From Clostridia bacterium (GTDB lineage Bacteria > Bacillota > Clostridia > TANB77 > CAG-508), in the NCBI GenBank assembly GCA_900759475.1, contig CAAEVK010000013.1:1-48203 (forward strand): a DNA stretch of 48,203 nucleotides. The letters run 5' to 3'. The notes under the pieces were generated by a model. That model did not search any database. It was not told the DNA's origin and saw nothing but the letters and a program-made list of their open reading frames with translations. Below, one piece after another: positions 8,976-17,715 of the stretch (the first letter of the stretch is position 1; each line of letters begins with the position of its first letter). Made by a program: the position numbers and the translations under genes.

Positions 8976-9398
8976 TCATCTATTCTTGGAATTATTCATA
9001 TAGGTTTCTAGTATATAAACTGCCGCTATTGTGTCTACAATTCCTCTTTTTTTAGTTTTATTTATATTTAAATCATTCATCGTTTTATGTGCTTGTACAG
9101 TTGTTAATCTCTCATCAATAGTTTCAATTTTTATTTTGTTGTATTTGCATTTTAGCTTATGAATGAATCTATTTGTAACTTCTGCTCTTGCACTTTGTTT
9201 TCCTTTCATGTTAAGTGGCATACCTACTACAATTGTATCAACTTTATAATTTTCCATTATTTCGTCTAATCGTTTTAGTAAAATTTTATCGTTTCCATTA
9301 CAATTAACTGTTTCTAAACCTTGTGCTGTTATTCCTAGTGCATCTGTAATAGCAATTCCAACTCTAGTATCCCCATAATCTATCCCTAATTTACGCAT
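8976..9398 (-). CDS. ruvX: RuvX/YqgF-type Holliday junction resolvase-like nuclease
   Basis: RNase H-fold protein of 140 aa. The acidic motif LGIDYGDTRVG (residues 4-14), VVGMPLNMKG, and the conserved C-terminal ETIDERLTT and IVDTIAAVYILE segments mark RuvX. Family members act in pre-16S rRNA 5' processing and were named putative resolvases. It starts ten bases after ireB and is co-oriented with it. Confidence 0.95.
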   Translation of the reverse strand: MRKLGIDYGDTRVGIAITDALGITAQGLETVNCNGNDKILLKRLDEIMENYKVDTIVVGMPLNMKGKQSARAEVTNRFIHKLKCKYNKIKIETIDERLTTVQAHKTMNDLNINKTKKRGIVDTIAAVYILETYMNNSKNR

Positions 9399-9407
9399 AT
9401 TTGCCCT

Positions 9408-9659
9408 CTAATCTAATCCTATATAATTTTTTACCAGTTTTTCTAATAGTTCGTCTCTTTCAATTAATCTTATCAAATTTCTTGCATCATTATGACTTGT
9501 TATGTATGTTGGATCTCCTGATAGAATATATCCTACTATTTGATTAATTGGGTTATATCCTTTTTCTACTAAAGCTTGATATACTTGTTTTAGTATTTCT
9601 CTGGCTTTTACATTATTGTCTTTTTCTACTTTAAAGTTCACTGTTTTATCATCAACCAT
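9408..9659 (-). CDS. ireB: IreB family regulatory phosphoprotein
   Basis: 83-aa protein of the IreB/UPF0297 (YrzL) family. In enterococci IreB is a target of the IreK Ser/Thr kinase that controls cephalosporin tolerance. Family signatures NPINQIVGYILSGDPTYI and RNLIRLIERDELLEKL are present. Its SD (AGGAGG) overlaps the TAG that ends the +1 frame of the upstream GAF-GGDEF gene, so full frameshifted translation of that gene would deliver ribosomes to this start. Confidence 0.95.
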   Translation of the reverse strand: MVDDKTVNFKVEKDNNVKAREILKQVYQALVEKGYNPINQIVGYILSGDPTYITSHNDARNLIRLIERDELLEKLVKNYIGLD

Positions 9660-9670
9660 TTTATTTCCTC

Positions 9671-10790
9671 CTATATATAACTTATTTTATGTTCTGACTT
9701 CGGAGCATTATCAATATACTTTTCTAGTTTACCGTGTAACCCCTTCCATTGCTGTTCCTTTGTAATACGTAGAAAGTATCATATTAATCGTTGGTGAAAC
9801 TGTAATTTCCTTTTTAGGAACCTTTTTCGTTGGTTTATCTGGTATATATTTAATTGCTAATTCTTCTATATTTTTTTTGGTTTCTTTTAAAAACTCAATT
9901 ACCGCTTCTGGTTCAACACCTGAAAATACAATAACAAACTTTGGTCCCATATATCTAACAAAAATGTACTCTGAAGATATACTTGTTTTAATTAAATTTC
10001 CAATTTCTATAATAGTATTGTTTCCTGTTTTTCTACTATAGTTTTGATTAATTTCTTCTATATTCGTAATATTAAACATACAAACTGTTGAACTAGTATA
10101 TTTATCAATTGTTTGTTTTCCTTTGCCATATAGATATTCTGCTGAATATAATCCTGTAAATAAATCTGTTCTTACAATGTTTTCTATTGTATTTTGATAG
10201 GTTACCGTTTTTAGTACTGAAACAATATTTTCCTTAATAACATCTAAAATAGTAGTATCAATTGTATCAAATGCATGCATTTTTCCACTTTCTATTATCC
10301 AATATCCAATATAAACATTATCAATATACAAAGGAAAAAACATTGCAGATTTTGCTCTTGCAAATTCCATTTTTTGATATGGTAATCTATCATTTTCTTG
10401 CTCTATTGTAATGTATTTCGAAGTTGCCGTTGCAATGCTGTCTTTAAAAATTGGTTCTGTTTGTAAGTTTTTCATTGTCTCCCAATGTCTTTCTTCTACA
10501 TTAGTAGCCTTTATTAAATATTCAGCTCCATTAAATACTACAATGGTAGAATATTTAATATCATATTTTTCCATTAAAACATCATTAATGTTTTTTAATT
10601 TTTCATCTACTGTTATATTTTTTCCTATAATATTCATAAATTCTTGGAGTACATTTAAACTATTGATTTTTTGATTAATATTGCTAAATGTCTGAATTTT
10701 TTTATGAATCATCATGTTATATATTAAAAGAGCTATTACAATTATTACTAAAACTATTATTCCGACAAATTCCAAAATATTCACCTCCAA
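9671..10790 (-). CDS. GAF and degenerate GGDEF domain membrane protein, with +1 frameshift at CGG
   Basis: An N-terminal membrane helix (residues 5-25), a GAF-like sensor region (about 50-195) and a GGDEF-fold domain (about 200-370). The active motif is lost: YMGPKF stands where GGDEF would be, so diguanylate cyclase activity is unlikely. In the zero frame the protein ends at ACA CGG TAA (9729-9734) inside the last GGDEF helix. Skipping the C at 9734 adds 20 residues (GKLEKYIDNAP...) and ends at TAG 9671-9673, which overlaps the ireB SD. The added helix fits the end of a GGDEF fold, so I annotate the longer product. Upstream lies the TadZ-like ATPase gene. Confidence 0.82.
9731..9734 (-). other. 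Predicted +1 recoding site CGG-T in the GAF-GGDEF gene
   Basis: Coding strand ACA CGG TAA: the zero frame terminates on the very next codon, while C|GGT AAA continues for 20 codons and stops on the ireB SD. Confidence 0.8.
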
Positions 10791-10801
10791 GTATTTATGT
10801 T

Positions 10802-13078
10802 TTAATATTTATTCCTCATTTGGTTTAATGTACTATTCATATTATTTGAAAATGGTGTAGAATTATTATAACTTGTTTGTTTTGGTCTATAACTTTGTTT
10901 ATTTAGTAATGGGTATACCATATTAGCAAGTTCTTTTAGTTTTATCATAAAAGCTTTTCCATAACTGTTTAATGATATATTGCAATTTACTACTGCCTCT
11001 AAATAGGCTACATAAGTCGCTACATCAAATGGTATATTACAAAACTTTACTAATTCCTTATTGAACAGTTCTGTCATAAACGACATAGATGGATCATTAT
11101 AATAGGCAATTCCACCAATTAGTACTCTTTCTGACAATCCTCTTACTTTTGCTGTTTTATTTAATACAATTCTTAATTTTTCTTGTTCTAATATTCCTTT
11201 ATTTTTTAAATCTCTTAAAAATGATGTCAAAGGCTGTATTGTTAAAATATCCATTGTTTGTACTAAATAAATTTCCTGTGATAATGCAAAATATTGATCA
11301 TTTGTTTTAAAATCGCAATCAATTAGCACTAGTGAATAATTGTTAACTAATGTTGATAGAATTTCTCCTATATTGTTATTTTCAACTTCTTCTCCTGGTA
11401 AAGAGGTATACACTGTTAAGTTCTTATTTACCTTTATTCCTTCAGCACGTCCTTCTTGTAATTTTGGAATAGAATTCATTGCAGTTTGCCTTAATACCTC
11501 ATCATTATTTGTAAAAATATAATAAGAATTTCTATTTTCTGTTACATCTAGTATGGCTGTATTTATTCCAATAGAAGAAAATAGCATTGCTAAATTATTT
11601 ATAATAAAAGATGTTCCATTTTTAGTTGTTCCTACAAATGATACTAGTTTTTTATCTTTTGTTAATAAATTATCCATATTATAACTAGATGTATAAGAAT
11701 AATTGGCTTGTTGTATGTCTTGTGTTTTATTATAATTTTGTTGATTTGTATATTCATTCCTATATTTGTTATTTTCTAGTTGACTATAACTAGATTGGTA
11801 ATTATTATTTGAATGTGGTTGGTGTTCTTCTACACCTGGTAATGTTATACCTTCTTCTTTTACTTCTGGTAATACATTATCTTCCTCTAAACCTGGCAAC
11901 ATATTGTCTTGGTCTTGACTAGTTTCTTCTTCCATTTCAAATAAATTTACAGGTTCTGGCTGTGTTTGAATTTTTTTAGGTCTACCTCTGCCTTTTTTAG
12001 AATCTGTCACTACATTTAATGGTTGTACATTAGTATCCTTTTTAGGTCTACCCCTTCCTCTTTTTGGCTCTTCTTCTATTGGATTAAAAATATCTTCTAG
12101 TTCATCATTATCCTCTTCTAAATCTATAATTGGTTGCACAGATTTACTTACAATTGGTGTTTCTTTTATTTCCTCTAACTTGTCTTTTAACTCTTCTGCT
12201 TTATTAGCTTTAGAAGCTGATGGAATAATAATTGGTTTTCCAGTAAGAGGATTACTTACTCTTTTTTCTATTGCATCTATCCTTAAAGTTTCTTCTCCTA
12301 CTTTTACTTCCTTTTTCTTTTTATCCTTTACCTCATAACTTTTTCCTACATCTACTGTATTCCTTTTTTTGTATTGCTTATCTCCAAATGTGATAATTTC
12401 TTGATATTTAGGACTGTTTGCTTCTAGAACTGCTTTTACCCCTATTGGCAAAAATTTAATAATAATTCTCAGTTGTGCGTCTGTATATTGTGTAGCAATA
12501 TTATTAAAACTTTCTACATATTTTTCCTCATTTTTTCCTAAACTTTTATAATGTTTTAAAATGCTTTGAATTTCTGTCTCGCTAACGTCTGTCTCATTTT
12601 CAGCTTGATAAGATACATCGTCTGAATCTATTTTATAATAAATTTTTGCTTCTTTTTTAGTTCTTGGTCTATTAATTAACCTACACACTTCTTCAATACT
12701 TCTGTCTCTTCCAATAATTGCACTATATATACCAATTCCAAATAGCTTTACTAAAAGTCCATCTGACTTTGTTCTTCTATCAGAACATATTAAAATAATT
12801 GGTGTCTCTTTTTCGTTATTATCTGTTGCTTCATCACTAATACTATCTAATTTTTCAAATAAAAAGCGGTCAATTGTTTCGTAATTATTATTTGCAAATG
12901 GTTCTAAGTCTTCTCCTATTACAATTCTGTCATAAGTTTTATCTCTTTGCATTTCTTTAATAATTGCATTAAAATAATAAACATTTTTATATGATATAAT
13001 TTCTTTGTAATCCTTCTGATATTTTTTTACAATTGATTCCGAAACGCTTTCATTATTTACCGCAAATAAAACTTTCAT
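10802..13078 (-). CDS. TadZ/MinD-like P-loop protein with AT-hook motifs
   Basis: 758 aa. Residues 1-140 resemble a receiver-like fold with no obvious phosphoacceptor set. A long low-complexity linker (about 270-490) contains two AT-hook cores (GRGRPKK, near 343 and 368), acidic stretches and Asn/Gln-rich segments. The C-terminal domain (about 500-720) is MinD/CpaE-like, but its P-loop is altered (GTTKNGTSF instead of KGGTGKTT). No catalytic claim is safe. Positioning of a pilus/secretion machine by a TadZ-like protein is one possibility; AT-hooks would instead suggest contact with AT-rich DNA. It lies in a run with a small membrane protein and the GAF-GGDEF gene, probably one operon. Confidence 0.6.
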   Translation of the reverse strand: MKVLFAVNNESVSESIVKKYQKDYKEIISYKNVYYFNAIIKEMQRDKTYDRIVIGEDLEPFANNNYETIDRFLFEKLDSISDEATDNNEKETPIILICSDRRTKSDGLLVKLFGIGIYSAIIGRDRSIEEVCRLINRPRTKKEAKIYYKIDSDDVSYQAENETDVSETEIQSILKHYKSLGKNEEKYVESFNNIATQYTDAQLRIIIKFLPIGVKAVLEANSPKYQEIITFGDKQYKKRNTVDVGKSYEVKDKKKKEVKVGEETLRIDAIEKRVSNPLTGKPIIIPSASKANKAEELKDKLEEIKETPIVSKSVQPIIDLEEDNDELEDIFNPIEEEPKRGRGRPKKDTNVQPLNVVTDSKKGRGRPKKIQTQPEPVNLFEMEEETSQDQDNMLPGLEEDNVLPEVKEEGITLPGVEEHQPHSNNNYQSSYSQLENNKYRNEYTNQQNYNKTQDIQQANYSYTSSYNMDNLLTKDKKLVSFVGTTKNGTSFIINNLAMLFSSIGINTAILDVTENRNSYYIFTNNDEVLRQTAMNSIPKLQEGRAEGIKVNKNLTVYTSLPGEEVENNNIGEILSTLVNNYSLVLIDCDFKTNDQYFALSQEIYLVQTMDILTIQPLTSFLRDLKNKGILEQEKLRIVLNKTAKVRGLSERVLIGGIAYYNDPSMSFMTELFNKELVKFCNIPFDVATYVAYLEAVVNCNISLNSYGKAFMIKLKELANMVYPLLNKQSYRPKQTSYNNSTPFSNNMNSTLNQMRNKY

Positions 13079-13082
13079 TTGT

Positions 13083-13544
13083 TTAACCCCTCCAACCTTT
13101 TACTACTATTGCAAATACAAGTGGTAATACTTGGCATATTACAAATATTGTAACAAAACCAACTAATGAATAAAATCCTTTATCTCTTGTATCTAATTTT
13201 CTAATACCAATAATGTATTGATAAATTGCTGATAATGCAACACCTAAAAAACAAAATGGAATACTATAAATTTGTACTTGTTTTAAAATAAACGCTGTTA
13301 GTCCATATGATTCGCTTCCATAAAGTTCGATATATTCATCTAATTCTTGTTGTGCGTTTTCTTTCATTTTAGAAATCTCACCTTTTGTTGCTTGGTTTTC
13401 TTTGGCATTTTGATTAATTGTATTATTTTTTGTGTTGCTAGTCGTTATTTCAATATCGTTTGTTGCTAAAATAATTTCTGTATTCATTAATAAAACTCCA
13501 GTTGTTATTATTACAACTACCATTACAGATAGTAGTTTTTTCAT
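13083..13544 (-). CDS. Small membrane protein of unknown function
   Basis: 153 aa. It has a signal peptide or first helix (residues 4-26), a polar Asn/Thr/Lys-rich linker (about 30-75), and two further helices (about 88-110 and 123-147). I do not recognise a family. It ends four bases before the TadZ-like gene, so the two are probably translated together, and it may anchor that ATPase. SD GGAGGAAAAA precedes the ATG. Confidence 0.75.
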   Translation of the reverse strand: MKKLLSVMVVVIITTGVLLMNTEIILATNDIEITTSNTKNNTINQNAKENQATKGEISKMKENAQQELDEYIELYGSESYGLTAFILKQVQIYSIPFCFLGVALSAIYQYIIGIRKLDTRDKGFYSLVGFVTIFVICQVLPLVFAIVVKGWRG

Positions 13545-13670
13545 ATTTTTTCCTCCTTTTATTTGTGAACAATACTTTATAATATTTTATAACCCTTGTA
13601 ATCCATTTTAATTTTTAACTTATATAATCATACAATAATCTTTTTAAAATAGCAAGTAATTTTTACCAAA

Positions 13671-14909
13671 TTATAGATTATTATATAAGAATTTCATCCA
13701 AGTGTATATTGAATTTGCCCAATTTTTATCAGTAGCATATTTAGTATTTACTCCACTAAGAGTTGCACCATAATAATAAATTCCACTTGCTACTTGTCCG
13801 TCATAAATGCTAGTTCCTGTTGGATTTAAATAATACTTTGTTAAAACTCTTGCAATTAAATCAATACTCTCTGAATAGTCATTATAACTATAAGCACTAT
13901 TGTATGGATCCCTATCATATGCACCATATCCAAATAAGTTTCTTTTATTCAAGCATATTTTTGAAGTTCCCCATCCGCTTTCATGAATTCCTAGAGCTGC
14001 TACAAACACGCCATTAATTTGATACTGTTTTTCAATATAATAAAAATAGTCTGCATTATTTTCAAATATTTTATTTTTGTCATTGTCATTATTAGAAAGA
14101 ACTGTCCTAAATTGCTCTAATGTTAATCCGCTTGGTATATTCAATTTCATATCAAAACTTAATCTATCTAATAGTTGTTCTTTAGAATAGCTTTCTTCTG
14201 TTCCAGAATTATTTTGAATAAGAGACTGTGGTTTTAAATAAGTAAAGCAGTTGGCTGGTGCATATCCCATATAATTGTTATATGCTATTTTATACCATTC
14301 TTTTTGAATTTCTATTAATTGTACTTCTGCATCAGCATAAATTGTAAGAATTTTTTCAGCCTCTTTATTAGGTTCATTTACAACACTTAAGGTATTTGGT
14401 GTAACATATAGTATATCACCTATTTTCACTTTATAATTATTGGTATAAGGTGATGTTCCAACAGCAACAATTTTATTAATGGAAGGTAATATTACTTTAG
14501 AATCTGTCCTTTCTTCTGTTTTTAACTCACCATTTAGATAAGTTTTTTTAATGGTCTGCTGTTCTATTCCATCAACTCCTTCTTGTAAAACCTTTACCAT
14601 TCCCTTTGGCAATTTAGCATCTTCTTCATAAATTGTTGTATATTCTAATGTTTTTTCTTCATTCACAAATTCTTCTACATATTTTTCTCTTGTATTTTGT
14701 TGTAAAATTTCCATAATGTCAATGTCACTTTCAATATTAGTATATATTACTTGTTGTTCTGGCGTAGCAGAAGCATAAGAAATATTTTTATTTATCACAA
14801 TAATAACAGCTAACATAATACAAAAAAAACATACAATTACAATACAAGTTATTGTAATAATTGCTTTTTTTGTATCTACTGTTTTTCGTTTTTTTTCATT
14901 AAAATTCAT
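13671..14909 (-). CDS. G5/SH3-domain cell-wall glucosaminidase
   Basis: A membrane helix lies near the N terminus (about 16-40). A G5 domain follows (about 110-155, ending in a VGTSPYT-type motif), then an SH3b-like region (about 160-225). A C-terminal glucosaminidase domain covers about 255-412, with the family pattern AALGIHESGWGTSK and KRNLFGYGAYD. It probably cleaves the glycan strand of peptidoglycan, with the SH3/G5 part binding wall. The open frame can start at a TTG at 14954, but I prefer ATG 14909, because AGGTGAT precedes it and the upstream TTGACA looks like a promoter element. It is divergent from the 15067 gene. Confidence 0.85.
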   Translation of the reverse strand: MNFNEKKRKTVDTKKAIITITCIVIVCFFCIMLAVIIVINKNISYASATPEQQVIYTNIESDIDIMEILQQNTREKYVEEFVNEEKTLEYTTIYEEDAKLPKGMVKVLQEGVDGIEQQTIKKTYLNGELKTEERTDSKVILPSINKIVAVGTSPYTNNYKVKIGDILYVTPNTLSVVNEPNKEAEKILTIYADAEVQLIEIQKEWYKIAYNNYMGYAPANCFTYLKPQSLIQNNSGTEESYSKEQLLDRLSFDMKLNIPSGLTLEQFRTVLSNNDNDKNKIFENNADYFYYIEKQYQINGVFVAALGIHESGWGTSKICLNKRNLFGYGAYDRDPYNSAYSYNDYSESIDLIARVLTKYYLNPTGTSIYDGQVASGIYYYGATLSGVNTKYATDKNWANSIYTWMKFLYNNL

Positions 14910-14927
14910 ATAATCACCTAGTTTCAT

Positions 14928-14954
14928 TTTATATTTTTTATCGTTTTTTGTCAA
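14928..14954 (-). promoter_or_regulatory. Possible promoter of the wall glucosaminidase gene
   Basis: TTGACA (14949-14954) and TATAAA (14928-14933) are separated by 15 bases, slightly shorter than ideal. This overlaps the alternative TTG start and favours the ATG at 14909. Confidence 0.4.
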
Positions 14955-15066
14955 TGAAATTTCTAGGTTTCTCCATTGTATTTTTTTGGTATTTTTCTTT
15001 TTACTTCTTGCTTAATTTTAAAATATATACTATGATAATAGTATATAAATGGAAGGAGATGAATTT

Positions 15067-15909
15067 ATGAATTCTAGATTTAGAAAGTCAAAAAGAATTA
15101 AAAAAAAGAAAAATTTTATGAATAAAATTGACAAATCCATATTGATAAAAACCTTTTCTTCCGTAATTTGTATTGTTATTTTTGTTTTATTATTCAAACA
15201 TATTATTTCTATTCAATCTACTAAAATTGCTTTTGAAAATGATATGGAAAACTTTTATCAGTTAAATTCCGAAAAATTATTTTCTATTGATAAAATCACT
15301 TTATATCATAGTGCAAGTGCTAAACAAAATAGTGATATAAAAAAATCCTTTTTGCTAGATATTTATCAATTTACAGATATTTCTTTTTACATTACAAATA
15401 AAAAAAATATCATTATAAAAGAATTCTATATTGATAATATTTCTTGTATCCCAACTTACGAAAATTTTAACATTGCATTTGTGTATAAAAATCCTTTAGA
15501 ATTTGGAAGATTAAATAACTTTAATAATACCATGTCTGAAAGAATTAATTTTAGAGTATTAGATACTAACAATGATACTGACTTTTCTCAACCCTATGTA
15601 TATTATAACTTATCTAATCCTATTACCTTAGAATATATTCATCAAAAAGTAGTAGAAAATTTTAATGTTGGTATTCAAAACACCTCCATTGAATACAATG
15701 GAAAGCTTTTAAGAACTGCTAATGTAAAACTAGATAAACTTTCAGCTAATCTTTATTTTAATATTAATATAGTAGATATTAATAATCATTCTTATACTTG
15801 TAGAGTGCATATTCCTATTAATTTAAACAACAATAATTATGCAATTTATAATGGTGAACTGCTAGAAAATATAGATACTAAAAACTTGTATTCATTTTTT
15901 AGGACTTAA
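15067..15909 (+). CDS. Membrane-anchored protein of unknown function
   Basis: 280 aa, beginning MNSRFRKSK. An in-frame upstream ATG at 15049 overlaps the SD (GGAAGGAGATGAATTT-ATG), so 15067 is the better start. A very basic N-terminal tail (residues 1-24) precedes one membrane helix (about 25-43). A long, Asn-rich extracytoplasmic domain with alternating beta-like segments follows. No motif I recognise. It is one of the few plus-strand genes and is transcribed alone, divergent from the wall hydrolase. A strong terminator follows. Confidence 0.8.
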   Translation: MNSRFRKSKRIKKKKNFMNKIDKSILIKTFSSVICIVIFVLLFKHIISIQSTKIAFENDMENFYQLNSEKLFSIDKITLYHSASAKQNSDIKKSFLLDIYQFTDISFYITNKKNIIIKEFYIDNISCIPTYENFNIAFVYKNPLEFGRLNNFNNTMSERINFRVLDTNNDTDFSQPYVYYNLSNPITLEYIHQKVVENFNVGIQNTSIEYNGKLLRTANVKLDKLSANLYFNINIVDINNHSYTCRVHIPINLNNNNYAIYNGELLENIDTKNLYSFFRT

Positions 15910-15911
15910 CA

Positions 15912-15944
15912 AATAAAGAAGTCAACAAAAGTTGACCTCTTTAT
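15912..15944. terminator. Bidirectional terminator between convergent genes
   Basis: Stem AATAAAGAAGTCAAC / GTTGACCTCTTTATT (one mismatch) with loop AAAA. T-rich tracts lie on both sides. It can serve the plus-strand 15067-15909 gene and the minus-strand 15966-16673 gene. Confidence 0.8.
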
Positions 15945-15965
15945 TTTAAGACCTTAATGGCTTCT

Positions 15966-16673
15966 TCATCTTCTCCTTTGAATTCTGTTCCACTCGTCTC
16001 TTAAAGACGAATCCTGGATTTGTTCACCGTTTGATAATGGAACAAACAGTCTGCCTTCAGTGTATCCAGCTCTCCGCAGTTTCTGAATAATACCGTATCC
16101 CTTTGTTACATAAGTATGTCCATTTCTGTAGATGAACACGACCACACCATTGTTTGTACAGAACTGTCCCATGTGTTTTTCAATGTCAGAAACAGGAAGC
16201 GTTATCTCCTCATAGTAGTAATGCTTAACCCAGAATCCATCATCCGGAATTCTCAAGCAATTTTCTAGTGTTTCTTCGAAAAGAGTTCCAATGTTATGCT
16301 TGTCTGCCCACTCGCACCAAGCTTCTTCACGCTCCTTTTCGCAATAGCATCGAGCTTGTTGGCAAAGTGTGCTCCATTTTTCCTTCTGTCTTTTTGGGTA
16401 ATCCCCATTGCTAAATGGAACATAGAAATTTTCCCTATGCAAACCATTTTCCTGCAATGTTTTTTCTGCAACCTTAAAATACGGAGTAACATAAACATTA
16501 CCATTTAGTACGAAGCAAATCGTTGAGTTGTTTATTGCATAGCAACCATTGAACTTCGATTCGCATTCCGATACATGGAGGAAAACTTCTTCTCCATTTC
16601 TAAACACTGCAGTCATACCCTCAATAACCTGAATAGAATCGTTGATAAGTTTTTTCATGGTGTAATTAGCCAT
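15966..16673 (-). CDS. Foreign-looking protein with an internally repeated domain
   Basis: 235 aa of unknown function, richer in G+C than its neighbours and with different codon choice (CTG, GAG, TGC, CGC), which suggests recent transfer. It contains a duplicated domain: each copy has a Gly/Asn-containing strand (LNGNVYVT; YRNGHTYVT) followed about 25 residues later by a matching segment (NFYVPFSNG; RLFVPLSNG). A Trp-rich, charged linker joins them. It has one in-frame CGG (16074-16076, in KLRRAGY) and the repeat alignment continues across it in the same frame, so no shift is needed here. It has its own consensus promoter and a leader hairpin. It sits beside a decayed IS200 element. Confidence 0.75.
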   Translation of the reverse strand: MANYTMKKLINDSIQVIEGMTAVFRNGEEVFLHVSECESKFNGCYAINNSTICFVLNGNVYVTPYFKVAEKTLQENGLHRENFYVPFSNGDYPKRQKEKWSTLCQQARCYCEKEREEAWCEWADKHNIGTLFEETLENCLRIPDDGFWVKHYYYEEITLPVSDIEKHMGQFCTNNGVVVFIYRNGHTYVTKGYGIIQKLRRAGYTEGRLFVPLSNGEQIQDSSLRDEWNRIQRRR

Positions 16674-16715
16674 TTTTCTTCCTCCTAAATTTTTAGTAGT
16701 CTGGGATTATATATT

Positions 16716-16733
16716 AAACTAGCCATTAGGCTA
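16716..16733 (-). other. Leader hairpin of the 15966-16673 gene
   Basis: In the roughly 100-base 5' leader, ACTAGCC / GGCTAGT form a compact stem with a TAAT loop. There is no T run, so it is not a terminator; it may stabilise the transcript or block access upstream of the SD. Confidence 0.45.
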
Positions 16734-16781
16734 GTAACAAAGGGGGAATATATATAAAAAGCACATAGCTTATATAACTTT

Positions 16782-16810
16782 ATTATACATCGTTTTACAT
16801 AATATGTCAA
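16782..16810 (-). promoter_or_regulatory. Consensus promoter of the 15966-16673 gene
   Basis: TTGACA (16805-16810) and TATAAT (16782-16787) with a 17-base spacer form a perfect housekeeping-sigma promoter, about 100 bases before the start codon. Confidence 0.8.
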
Positions 16811-16831
16811 TTTAGTCCATTCTAACTAATC

Positions 16832-17535
16832 ATAACCACCCGTAAAACGTGTGGTTTGCTCTTAGTCTAGAAGGCTTTTGTACTGGCACTTCTGGGCTTA
16901 AGCCCTGCTGAACAGTTTGCCAACCGCATTTCTTTCTCAGGCTACCACTTAAGTGGTCCTAATCCTTTTTTTATTTTTCTTTTTCCTTTTCTTCTTTTTC
17001 AAACGGATTTACATATTCTTTTATACTTATTTGATCTGTTGCTATATCTTCCTGTAATTGCTTTTCTATTTTTGCCTACTGTATCTACATAATAGCCTTG
17101 ACCCCAAAAAAGCCTATTTCCATATTTATATTTTAAATTTGCATGTCTGTCAAATATCCATCAAACTACTTTTTCCCTTAAATATCCCATTATACTTGCT
17201 ACACTATTCTTTGGTGGAATACTTACAAGCATATGTATATGGTCTGGACATAATTCTGCCTCTATTATTTCTACTCCTTTTTGCTCACATAATCTTCTTA
17301 TATGTTTTCTTATCTGTCCGTATATTTGCATTCTTCTGTACTTTGGTGCAAATACCAAGTGGTATTTGCAATTCCATCTGCTGTGTGCTAAACTATTATT
17401 GTCTTTCATGACAAAATCCTCCTTGTTGATTTTATTTGCGGTTGGCGACCACATATATTATATCAAAAATGAGGATTTTTTTACTAATAGTTTGAAGCTT
17501 TTAGAACCCCGCGTAAAACACGGAGTTTTCTTAAG
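16832..17535 (-). mobile_element. Decayed IS200/IS605-type element
   Basis: The element is bounded by short GC-rich hairpin ends typical of IS200/IS605: a CCCGTAAAACGTGTGG-type stem near 16838-16855 and CCCGCGTAAAACACGG near 17507-17522. The transposase remnant between them is on the minus strand. The precise ends are inferred, as these elements leave no target duplication. It inserted between the foreign-looking gene and tRNA-Gly. Confidence 0.65.
16971..17409 (-). pseudogene. tnpA: Degraded Y1-type transposase TnpA (IS200/IS605)
   Basis: It starts at ATG 17409 (MKDNNSLAHSRWNCKYHLVF), with the Y1-transposase motif PDHIHMLV (H-u-H metal ligands) near residue 63. The intact frame breaks at 17161: after MGYLREKVV an in-frame TGA occurs where SSLM-like sequence is expected. 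The alignment suggests a one-base loss and a one-base gain around it. Recognisable transposase sequence (DRHANLKYKYGNRLFWGQGY) resumes in the original frame, then a further deletion shifts the tail (KEYVNPFEKEEK), which ends at 16971. None of these lesions is a CGG, unlike the nine native shifts, so this is ordinary decay. The catalytic Tyr region is lost or scrambled. Confidence 0.8.
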
Positions 17536-17537
17536 CC

Positions 17538-17587
17538 AAAAAAAACACTGAATATCAGTTGGATTTTATACTGATATTCAGTGTTTT
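17538..17587 (-). terminator. Terminator of tRNA-Gly
   Basis: Stem AACACTGAATATCAGT / ACTGATATTCAGTGTT, at least 15 pairs, followed on the minus strand by eight T's. It lies directly after the tRNA CCA end. Confidence 0.9.
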
Positions 17588-17594
17588 GCAATAT

Positions 17595-17668
<74 letters not shown>

Positions 17669-17686
17669 ATTTCTTAATACTTTAAT

Positions 17687-17715
17687 AGTATAATTTATTT
17701 TTTTATAATTGTCAA
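17687..17715 (-). promoter_or_regulatory. tRNA-Gly promoter
   Basis: TTGACA (17710-17715), 17-base spacer, TATACT (17687-17692), about 19 bases before the mature tRNA 5' end. Confidence 0.85.

Noticed and set aside
9729..9734. Stop-codon readthrough instead of frameshift in the GAF-GGDEF gene
   Set aside because: Readthrough of the TAA keeps the zero frame, which does not give the GGDEF-type helix. The +1 frame does, and matches the other eight sites.
13545..13670. Possible small gene or RNA between the membrane protein and the wall hydrolase
   Set aside because: AT-rich DNA without an open frame, hairpin or promoter that stands out.
17058..17411. Plus-strand frame over the IS200 remnant
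   Set aside because: Antisense to the transposase remnant, without supporting signals.
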